A stretch of 12,093 nucleotides of DNA, taken from assembly GCA_025526915.1 (NCBI GenBank), contig JAHLKH010000448.1:1-12093 (forward strand). Reading direction: 5' to 3'. The position numbers and the translations under genes were made by a program. This document shows positions 1 to 6,902 of the stretch, piece after piece; the first letter of the stretch is position 1, and each line of letters starts with the position of its first letter. Source of the stretch: Entophlyctis helioformis (taxonomy: Eukaryota > Chytridiomycota > Chytridiomycetes > Chytridiales > Chytriomycetaceae). The notes under the pieces were generated by a model, which was not told the DNA's origin, ran no database searches, and worked only from the letters and a program-made list of their open reading frames with translations.

Positions 1-2190
1 CTTGCTTGGTTCCTGTACCAGGAGTGCTTGTGAACAAAGAGAGATGGCTTGCAACAGTTCATAGCTGTCGAACAATCAAGCAGACCTACCCCAGTCATGG
101 TGAACACGTCAAAGCATGCGATGAAGAGACCAACAAGTACAGCAAGCATGCTTGGAATGGACGACTTGCGAAGTAAGGTTTCGTCGCCTTTGGCCACGAA
201 GAACGCAATAGCAAAGGCGATCAACACCATGGCGAGCAGATTTAAGATGATCGCTGTTTGGCCCAATGCACTATTCATCGGAATGATGGTCGTGTAGTCT
301 GCCAAGTTGATGTCATCCGCAGGTTTGGTGGTTGAGGCTGGGCATGGATGGGCAAGCGTCATGTCGTTAATGCAACTGAATTCGTTGAGCGGCCATGCGA
401 TGCCATCTCCAGCAAGAACACACCTTCGCTGCCATAGTAAATCGGACTGTCGATCAAGATGCTGCGTGCCATCGCAAGCCACGTGCCAACACGCACGAAC
501 TTGGCAGTACCGCCGACCGTTTGCACATTGAAGATGTCGTATGACGAACTTGGATCGCCTGTTTCCGGATCAAGAGAAATGCGGCCCATGGGTGCATACA
601 CCTCTGGGAAGTTGAACATGACGGCCGGAGACGGAAATCTCTCGTTGTACTTTCCAGCAGCCAGGTCGGCCATGTTGGTGTTGGGTGTCGTTGCCAAGTA
701 TCGATCAAATCCGCGCACAAAGAGTTCGAGGCAGCCCGCAAAGTACGGTGCATACAAGGATAGCGCCTTGCTTGTGGTGTTGATGTCGCCGGACCGCTCT
801 TTCCAGATCGATTGGTAAACGGCGCTCGCATATCCAGTACCATTGGTTGGAAAGACGGTGATGAGGCCAGGAGCAACAAGAGACTGCGGTCTGAGCATGG
901 CGTCTGAGCCAATCCACGCGTACTTGTCGCCATCCAGCATGCCTTCCTTCTTGGCCGTCTCAAGCAGTGTAGGAACGCGCTCCTGCACGGCAAAGATCAG
1001 GATGATGAACGCATTGACGTCGCGGATCTTCTGGAACATGGGTATCCAGCCCGAGGAGTTGCCAATGGTCTCAGACGCAAACGACTGAAGCAACACGACT
1101 TGAACGTCGGATGATCGGTAGGCAATGTCTTCAAATGCCCTGAGAAGCCCCGCGCCATAGGGCTCCGAATCGCTGATGATGGCAAGGCGGCGCCAGCCCA
1201 TGGATACTACAAAGTCGTAGATGGCCAGTGCTTGGAGGTTGTCGTTTGGAAGCGTGCGAAAGAAACGCGGGTAGTCATCTTTCACTGACAGATCAGGGCT
1301 ACTTGACGCGCCGTCGCACTGTGGCACAAAGCGGGAATTGGACAGGATCGATGTCTGGAAGTAGGTGCAGGGGGAAAGTCAGTGAGCGTAAGATGGCTCT
1401 GTCAACGAAGTCTATGCATGGCGACATGCGCATCGGAACATTTCGGCATGCATTGTGAAGCATGGTGACGAGATGGCGGAAAAAAGCCAAATGAGGGCAT
1501 GGCCACGATTGACACGATATTTCCAGTGCTGAAAGGGGACGGAACTCACCTGCTTGGTTGCTGCGCTACTTCCTGCGCCGATAAGGCCAATGACTCGCAT
1601 GTCTAATAGGGCAAGCGTGTTGACAAGCGCACTTGAGATAGTAACTGCCCGTGCCAGACCATATGTGCGCTACAGTCAGCCTCGACAGCTGGAAGAGAGC
1701 GGCGAGGGATACAAACTGGAAACGCGAGACGCGAACCAAGCAGCACCCCCGCGTCTGCCTACCGTCATAGGAGTTGTCAATGAGTTGGACGGAAGCGTTC
1801 GGCAAAAGATTTGTCGTGTTTGCGAGGTGCCGAAGCCATAGTTGCATGCTGTAGAACAGGTTTCTGTTGGCATCCCGGCCGAGCGGCGGTCTGTCGACGT
1901 TGTTGATGTACTTGCTGCCTACAAGACCAATGCGTATGGTCGTGTTCGAGTATGGCTCTGATGGATCCAAGACTGTGAATGCATTGGCTGACTGCAGCTG
2001 AGCGGCATAAAGCGACAGTGGAGCATGGTTCGAAAGCAAGCCGTGTATTGAGCGTGTAAGAACGGGCGGTTGTTCCAGACCAGGCAGTGTGAAGACGGTC
2101 AAGGCGTCGCCATAGCAGCCAGCAAAAAACCAGCCCTACCTTCCCACAGAAGCCGAAGAGGGCTAGTAGACCCAAAGCCAGAGTCAGCAT
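1..2190 (-). CDS. Class C (GABA-B-like) G-protein-coupled receptor, 5' part, partial
   Basis: Likely a plasma-membrane receptor with an extracellular bilobed ligand-binding domain (ANF-receptor/periplasmic-binding type I fold) followed by seven helices; the ligand is unknown. My exons (minus strand) are 2190-2140, 1997-1763, 1644-1550, 1354-424, 406-90 and 12-1, with all phases consistent. Residues 1-14 form a hydrophobic signal peptide (MLTLALGLLALFGF). IRIGLVG opens the ectodomain, VIGLIGAGSSAATKQ is the lobe-I strand and Ser loop, and FVVSMGWRRLAIISDSEPYG and YAWIGSDAM follow. After a Cys-containing linker come TM1 (about residues 489-509, AIILNLLAMVLIAFAIAFF) and TM2 (about 521-539), then TMTG spliced to EPSK, matching the GEP(S/T) motif after TM2 in this family. 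The rest of the 7TM domain lies off the window. One 17-nt segment at 407-423 must be removed to stay in frame, so this is a functional gene with a tiny intron or a frameshifted copy. The intron 1 acceptor (1998) is the least certain junction. Confidence 0.85.
407..423 (-). other. 17-nt frame-breaking segment, possible micro-intron
   Basis: The reading frame of the GPCR ectodomain (ending PIYYGSE) and the frame of the linker and helices (AWPLNEFSC onward) do not match. On the minus strand the segment reads GTGTGTTCTTGCTGGAG: it starts with a good donor after GAAG and ends in AG. Removing it joins GAA-G to AT-GGC and restores the frame (GSEDGIAWPLNEF). A single missing base would also restore it (SEGV then LAGDGIAWP). 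A 41-nt intron from 447 is phase-compatible but has a poor donor (GTCCGA). I cannot tell intron from frameshift or sequence error. Confidence 0.5.
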
Positions 2191-2561
2191 TGAAAAGGGG
2201 CAGTCGACGGTGTGGATAATGACTGTCTCGCTCTTTGGTGCTTTGGAATGTCGGGAAAGTCGTAATGGGCCAGATTTAGAACCAACGTCTTTTTGCTGTT
2301 GGCGAGGCAGTCCGAGCTCGTGGATCCATCAATCCTGCAATGCTCCACACCATAGACGCCGATGTGAATTTACAGGTCGCCCGGTGATACTTGGTTCCTG
2401 ACAAGGCGTTGGAAAGACGCTGGAATGCCGCTGTAAGGGAAGAGTACGTGGTGGTGCTTTAGTTGGCTGCACTCTGCGCATGGCTGCAACATGTTGAACG
2501 CGAACAATAGCGGGAGAGTTTTAATGGTAAAGGTAAGAGTGCCATGCAGACTGCACAGGCA
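2191..2561. other. Intergenic region: Nudix 3' end and GPCR promoter
   Basis: This 371-base stretch lies between two minus-strand genes, so it should hold the 3' UTR of the Nudix gene and the promoter and 5' UTR of the receptor gene. Short open frames here match no family and have no good splice context. No clear TATA box was seen upstream of the receptor ATG at 2190. Confidence 0.6.
2520..2525 (-). terminator. Candidate poly(A) signal of the Nudix gene
   Basis: ATTAAA on the minus strand begins 37 nt past the TAG stop of the Nudix gene (2562-2564). It is a common variant of AATAAA at a plausible distance. Position and motif are the only evidence. Confidence 0.4.
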
Positions 2562-3892
2562 CTACAATGATGCACGAGCCCACTGGATAAGTGATGGAAG
2601 GTATTGCGCGGCACCGTACAATGCAGCCACCTTCCACGCGAACGAAAGCAGGATCGACATGCCAACAGCCCGATGCATTGGTAATCCAACCCTGTATGCG
2701 ATTATGACAACCGCTTTGTAAGTGCATGCAGCAGAAGTCTATATGGACGCGATGCAGATGGCTTACACTGGCTGGTTGTCATGGACAAGACTTCCCTCGG
2801 GGTACCTTCCAAGGGTCAGCAGCATGGCAAACAGATGCACATCAGGCGCGCTGTATCGCGGTCCAGCTTTGGCGCCGAGCGAGTCACTGCCTGTGATGGA
2901 CATGCCTACCGCCAGTGCAGCAAGGTCGCCTGTCAACCACAGTGTCATGCCCCACAGCGGTATGTCGTCTTTGCGGCTGCCTGGCAACACAATTCCTGGG
3001 AACCCGTATCCTCCAATAAGCAAATTCATGCTTGTCTCGACAATGCTGCGGAGCGATCGCTTCCAAGCAGCCGCATGAGGAGAGAGCGGCGGCAGAGCAT
3101 GGCGGCTGATGTCGAACTTTATCGACTTCCAAGTCTGGCGCGACGGATCTGTGAAGAGGCTAAAAGGGATCCAGAAAACTGACGACACTTCGCGCTCAGA
3201 GAGCGTCGTTGCAAGCTGCGTTGGAGAGAGCTGAACAAAGACGTGGCAGCTGAGCGCCATTAGACGCCGGCCATTCGACGGGATCTTGACTTCGCGGTCG
3301 TCAAGCTCGCCGAGATACGCAAACCTGCCCATCCATCAGCCAGAGATCGTTACATGCCATGCAGGTCCATAGTACTCACTCGGGTGTGCGCAGATCCAGT
3401 CCAGTCTCTTCGATCGTTTCTCGCTCAGCAGCCTCCTTGTCTGTCTCGCCAACCTCGTTGGACCCCCCTGGAAACGCCACCTGTCCAGGGCATGGTGTGG
3501 CATGGCATGTCAGCAATCCAACGTCGCAAAAGCCAAAGGCAGCCAAAGACCTACATGGCCGCTCCATCGGTCTCGTGGGTTGATGGCTCGGCGGATGTAG
3601 AACACCTCAAGGACGGCGTCTTGGGCCCAAGGGGCCTTGAGCAGGTCTCGGACGCTTGCAACGGGAGCAGTAAAGCCTTGGCTTTCTTGTCTTGGACGCA
3701 GACGCAGCACTGCTGCAACAGAAGCTCGCTTTGAACACTCTGCGGTGTTGGCAAGCTTGAAGGGAGGACGGCCCTATTCCAGCACAGATGTGTGTCCTCT
3801 GTCAGTCCACAGCTGTTTGGCGGCCAGTGCGATGCAAGGCGGCTTGCCTGCAGCACGTCGGAAAGCGATCTGAGCAGCTGAATGTCGGCCAT
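2562..3892 (-). CDS. Nudix hydrolase with C-terminal hydrophobic segment
   Basis: Hydrolyses a nucleoside diphosphate linked to another moiety; the exact substrate cannot be read, but the pattern RDRWSGHVAFPGG resembles the CoA-diphosphatase-like branch found in fungi. Exons (minus): 3892-3848, 3737-3555, 3480-3380, 3324-2806, 2691-2562, giving 325 aa with consistent phases. Motifs in order: KRASVAAVLRLRP (start of the fold), VFYIRRAINPRDRWSGH, then a full Nudix box from G82 (G-x5-E88-x7-R96-E97-x2-E100-E101-x-G103), then FAYLGELDDREV and LWGMTLWLTGDL. The last exon encodes about 43 residues with a hydrophobic stretch (MSILLSFAWKVAALYGAA), perhaps a tail anchor. The Nudix glutamates are intact, so it should be active. 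Introns are 110, 74, 55 and 114 nt. The first exon (MADIQLLRSLSDVLQ) is the weakest part: it needs a GC-AG intron, and no ATG precedes KRASV in its own open frame, so some upstream exon is required. Confidence 0.85.
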
Positions 3893-3955
3893 TTGGGCAA
3901 AGGAAGATCTGGCCTGGCAACCCTGGCCTCCACGATACCAACAGCACCTCCAGCC
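3893..3955. promoter_or_regulatory. Putative divergent promoter between Nudix and GST genes
   Basis: Only 63 bases separate the likely Nudix ATG (minus, 3892) from the GST ATG (plus, 3956). No TATA box is visible. If both starts are right, the 5' UTRs and core promoters must overlap each other or the neighbouring coding sequence. The claim depends on the uncertain Nudix first exon. Confidence 0.35.
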
Positions 3956-4591
3956 ATGACATCGACTGCCCCCAAGCTCAAGGTGTCGTACTTTGACTTT
4001 CGTGCCCGCGGCGAGGTGACCCGCCTTGTCCTGCAGATTGGCGGCATCGCATTCGAGGACGAGCGAGTGAGCTTCGCCGAGTGGAGCACTCGCAAGGCCA
4101 CCACGACGTTTGGCCAGCTGCCCAGCATCACCATCGACGGCAAGACGACCATTGCGCAGTCGCATGCCATCGAGCGCTATGTCAGCGTGCTCGCGGGCCT
4201 GTACCCTGCCGACCCCGTCAGAGCCGCGCTCGTCGACCAGGTGCACTACTCGGCGCAGGACATGTTCGAGGCCATCTACCGCACGCCCAAGGAGGCCGAG
4301 GCCAAGGCAGCCACCCGCGCCGAGCTGGCTTCCACCAAGTTCCCGACGCTTCTCGCTGGGCTCGAAAAGGCCATTGGCGAGCACGGCGGCGGCAAGTGGG
4401 CGGTCGGAGACGCTCTGAGCCTGGCCGACGTGTCCATCTACGTCTCGGTGGCCGAGCTCAAGACGGGGCTGTGGGATGGCATCCCCACCGACCTTGCGGA
4501 CAAGTACCCGCACGTCATGCGCATCTACGAGGCGGTCAAGAGCCACCCGCGCATGGTCGAGTGGGTTGCTGCCCATCCCTACAAGGCCTGA
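3956..4591 (+). CDS. Glutathione S-transferase, sigma-like
   Basis: Cytosolic enzyme that conjugates glutathione to electrophiles or isomerises substrates. It is 211 aa, intronless and of typical length. The N-terminal thioredoxin-like domain starts KLKVSYFDFRARGEVTRLVL, with Y12 in the position of the catalytic tyrosine of sigma/alpha/mu/pi-type enzymes. GQLPSITIDG holds the cis-proline (P56), and IAQSHAIERYV contains Q68-S69 that bind the glutathione gamma-glutamyl group. The all-helical C-terminal domain includes GDALSLADVSIYV, the conserved folding-motif region with aspartate. I chose the ATG at 3956 because the domain begins 7 residues later. An in-frame ATG at 3788 would add 56 unrelated residues and overlap the Nudix gene. 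Strong G/C third-position bias is visible. A long minus-strand open frame lies antisense to it and is a shadow. Confidence 0.95.
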   Translation: MTSTAPKLKVSYFDFRARGEVTRLVLQIGGIAFEDERVSFAEWSTRKATTTFGQLPSITIDGKTTIAQSHAIERYVSVLAGLYPADPVRAALVDQVHYSAQDMFEAIYRTPKEAEAKAATRAELASTKFPTLLAGLEKAIGEHGGGKWAVGDALSLADVSIYVSVAELKTGLWDGIPTDLADKYPHVMRIYEAVKSHPRMVEWVAAHPYKA

Positions 4592-4760
4592 GTGTCTGGC
4601 AACGCCACCTCCTCAATGAACGCGATCGCTTGAACGGTGGACAGTGACAGTGTATTGCAGGGGATATGTGGATGGTGATATGAAGGCGGGCAGAATAGAA
4701 TAGAATAACAAGTGGGAGGGCGAGAGTCTATGGTGTATCGTGCATCAAGCATGTGACGCT

Positions 4761-4779
4761 GGAGGGAGAGAGAGAGAGA
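4761..4779. repeat. GA-rich microsatellite
   Basis: A short run of GA dinucleotides (GGAGGG followed by GA units) in the region downstream of the GST gene. Confidence 0.8.
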
Positions 4780-4810
4780 TTAGGTGTGGATGTTGGATGT
4801 GCGATGGAAG

Positions 4811-4843
4811 GACAGACGGACAGATGGACAGACAGACAGACGA
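4811..4843. repeat. GACA/GACG-rich imperfect microsatellite
   Basis: About eight imperfect 4-bp units of the GACA type in the GST downstream region. Confidence 0.8.
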
Positions 4844-4966
4844 GAGCACAAGCAACCCTTCGCAGCGTGCGGATCATTGCATATTGCCGCTCGAGGATCA
4901 GCCACAGCGAGGCAACGCGCAGGCCAGGCTGAATGCCAAAGCCGCATCGTTTTCGCTTGCAATCGT

Positions 4967-4990
4967 CGCGAAAACTGGCGCGAAAACTGG
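4967..4990. repeat. Tandem 12-bp repeat with E2F/MBF-like core
   Basis: Two perfect, adjacent copies of CGCGAAAACTGG. Read on the minus strand each gives TTTTCGCG, and the right-hand copy (4979-4990) forms TTTCGCGC, which fits the E2F consensus TTTSSCGC. A related TTTTCGC lies just upstream near 4950. The region is between convergent genes, so the target promoter, if any, is unclear. Confidence 0.7.
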
Positions 4991-5200
4991 CGAGTCACGG
5001 CGGCATGTGATTGCGGGCTGGCTGGTTTGCATCGTGACACACGCACGCCCTGCAAGCTGGAGCGCTGTCCGCATGATGCGCGACCCGTTGTCCGTGGCCG
5101 TTGTGACACCTTGCCATGCGGCTGCTGGGCCTGCGAATCGGCTGATGAGGTGCTGCGTGTCGGCTGGGGCGGACACCCGCGGAGCTGGTGATGGCGAGAT

Positions 5201-5218
5201 GGTGGTGGTGGTGGTGGT
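5201..5218. repeat. TGG/CCA trinucleotide repeat
   Basis: Six GGT-type units in a row followed by degenerate copies to about 5245, in the 3' flank of the minus-strand gene at 5380-6255. Confidence 0.8.
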
Positions 5219-5379
5219 CGTTGTGGAGGTGGTGGAGGCGGTGATGGGCGAACGTGAATGTGGAAACGGGTCGCAAGGCGCACACAGGACGGAAGCGCAG
5301 GCGAGACGGGGGCAAAGGGCGGGTCGGTGGCGGAAGGGAACAAGCTTGCTGGGCACGAGGCGGGCAGGCCATGAGCCCG

Positions 5380-6255
5380 TCAGCAGGCACGGGGCTGCAT
5401 GATGGTGCGGGACTGCTGGAGGTGCAGCTGCGCCTGTGCACGGGCAGCCACAATGCGTGCACGGCGTTCATCGGCCGCTCGCTGCAGGCGTGCGTGTTGC
5501 TGCGACCAAGTCAGCGGCACGGCGATGGGGCTGGATCGCCTGTGCTGCTGCTGCTGCTGCTTCTCGTGCTCGTGCTGCCGCTGGTGGGCGACGGCCTCGG
5601 TGCACTCGCCGTCGCACTCGCTGTCGTCGCAGTCGCAGTCGCAGTCGCTCATGGCCGCCATGTGCATGGGGAACGCCGCCGTGTCGAATCCCCTCGACGC
5701 TGGGGCGGCCGGAAAGATGCTTGCTGCCTTCCTGGCTGAGGCGGTGGTAGTGGTGCTGCTGGCGGCAGTCTCTGGGGACATGCGAGACGACGACGACACG
5801 GACAGCGACGCAAGGAGGGACGACAGACGCCGTGTGTTGCTGCCCGACGATGTGTGCGATGGTGCACTGCACGCCGGCTCGGCATCCGACTCGGCGGCCG
5901 TCGAGCCGTCAGCATCAGACTCGCTCAAAGCATCGCCGCTGCTCGTGGTGGAGCTTGCTGTGCTGTCGATGCAGCAGGCGCCGGGAGTGACGGCCTTGCA
6001 GCAGCCGGTGCCGTCGACGGTGAACTGGGGGACGAATCCAACAATGACGGTCGTGGCCGACGACGACACAGACGCCGTCGACGATGTTGCGGTGGCAGCG
6101 GTGCGCACCGAGAGCGCCGTGTCTGCGGAGGAGACCGACTCGCCGTACGAGCATGAGCACGACGACGAGCAGCTGGTGCCTGGGACGTTGGCCGCAAGGC
6201 TGCTCTTGGCGGGTGCGGCTGTGATGTGGGTGGGGATGGCGGCTGTGGCGGGCAT
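5380..6255 (-). CDS. Ser/Thr-rich, probably disordered protein with Cys/Asp block and poly-Gln
   Basis: Unrecognised. The 291-residue frame from the first in-frame ATG (6255) is rich in Ser, Thr and Ala. Acidic Ser patches (ALSESDADGSTAAESDAE) sit in the middle. Near residue 202 there is an unusual Cys/Asp block (MSDCDCDCDDSECDGEC), then a His/Glu/Gln stretch (HQRQHEHEKQQQQQH) and an Arg/Ala/Gln-rich helical tail (HARLQRAADERRARIVAARA). No signal peptide or membrane helix is seen. Support for coding: a long open frame with sensible composition in this frame (Ser, Asp, Glu, Gln), while the opposite strand gives Cys, Arg and poly-Leu; and a TATA-like CATAAAAA 155 bases upstream. The frame is open further upstream to about 6492 without an ATG, through a poly-Ser/Asn stretch coded by CAG repeats, so an upstream exon is possible. 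The Cys/Asp block suggests metal binding, which is a guess. Confidence 0.45.
   Translation of the reverse strand: MPATAAIPTHITAAPAKSSLAANVPGTSCSSSCSCSYGESVSSADTALSVRTAATATSSTASVSSSATTVIVGFVPQFTVDGTGCCKAVTPGACCIDSTASSTTSSGDALSESDADGSTAAESDAEPACSAPSHTSSGSNTRRLSSLLASLSVSSSSRMSPETAASSTTTTASARKAASIFPAAPASRGFDTAAFPMHMAAMSDCDCDCDDSECDGECTEAVAHQRQHEHEKQQQQQHRRSSPIAVPLTWSQQHARLQRAADERRARIVAARAQAQLHLQQSRTIMQPRAC
5545..5562. repeat. CTG/CAG repeat coding poly-Gln
   Basis: Six CTG units on the plus strand; read on the minus strand most of them encode the five-glutamine run of the disordered protein. Confidence 0.85.
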
Positions 6256-6313
6256 GGTGGCTGGCTGTGGGGTGAGGATCGGCGAGGATGGTATGTTGGT
6301 GCTGTTATTGTTG

Positions 6314-6334
6314 CTGCTGCTGCTGCTGCTGCTG
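6314..6334. repeat. CTG/CAG repeat, seven units
   Basis: Seven perfect CTG units, just upstream of the likely ATG at 6255. On the transcribed (minus) strand it reads CAG/AGC, so it is either 5' UTR or, if there is an upstream exon, a poly-Ser tract followed by Asn. Confidence 0.85.
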
Positions 6335-6409
6335 ATGGGAGGATCGACGTGAGCGACACAGTGTTGATTGTGCACTTGATGGCGAGCAGGGCAAGCGGGA
6401 AATCGCCCG

Positions 6410-6417
6410 TTTTTATG
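6410..6417 (-). promoter_or_regulatory. TATA-like element
   Basis: CATAAAAA on the minus strand, 155 bases upstream of the ATG at 6255. It suits transcription of the disordered-protein gene with a 5' UTR of about 125 nt. A single AT-rich match in GC-rich DNA is weak evidence. Confidence 0.3.
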
Positions 6418-6902
6418 CGTACAGCAACGGCACAGGACCGCTGCGAGAAAGATAAGCTTTGGCGGCAGACGGCGGCAGGTGCTGGGCAGCAAGAGGTGCC
6501 GACGGGAGTGTGCCGCAAGACTGGCGGCCCTCTCCTCTCAAATTTGAATGCCGGCAATCCTGCCACGCACCGCAGGCATGCAAGGCCGTCGCATCCCGTG
6601 CTCGCCACCGGCGGCCACTGTGCACAGTACCAAGGGCCATCCATTCAGCCCGCAGGCCGTCCAGCCCTCTGTCGCCCGTCATCGTCGGCCGACGTCACAG
6701 AGAGATCAATTCTGCTTGTCCTGCTCGAGACGGGCAGATGCATGGCAAGCAGCCAGGTAGCCGCCATCCAACCACATCGACGGCAGCTACTGCTGTATCG
6801 ACTGCCATCACACGAGCATCCAGCCCCGCAGCGTGACCAGCGCGGTGCACATGGCGGGCCATGCGGGTCCAGGCAACCCTCACACTAGCTGCAACAGGCG
6901 GC

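Larger units (their letters stand above)
4592..5379. other. Convergent intergenic region rich in simple repeats
   Basis: This is DNA between the 3' ends of the GST gene (plus) and the next gene (minus). Contents seen: repeated GAATA units near 4691-4706, which may serve as an AT-rich 3'-end signal (no exact AATAAA); a GA run; a GACA-rich run; a 12-bp tandem repeat with E2F-like motif; and TGG repeats near 5201-5218. Open frames here are low-complexity and match no family. Confidence 0.6.
6256..6902. other. Intergenic region upstream of the disordered-protein gene
   Basis: Holds the promoter and 5' UTR of the minus-strand gene at 5380-6255 (TATA-like element at 6410-6417, CTG/CAG repeat at 6314-6334) and possibly 3' sequence of ECO1. 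No family motif was found in any frame. A weak minus-strand frame with a hydrophobic start runs into it from 7057. Confidence 0.5.

Noticed and set aside
1603..1762. Longer GPCR intron 2 ending at TATTAG (1603)
   Set aside because: It is phase-compatible, but the acceptor at 1645 follows a CTGAC branch point and restores TISSALVNTLALLDM, which fits the expected spacing before VIGLIGAGSS.
3551..4576. 341-residue minus-strand open frame across the GST gene
   Set aside because: Most of it is antisense to the well-supported GST. Only its 3' portion overlaps the proposed first exon of the Nudix gene.
5399..6352. 317-residue plus-strand frame opposite the disordered-protein gene
   Set aside because: Its start is very rich in Cys and Arg and its repeats give poly-Cys and poly-Leu. 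The minus frame has a more protein-like composition and a TATA-like element.
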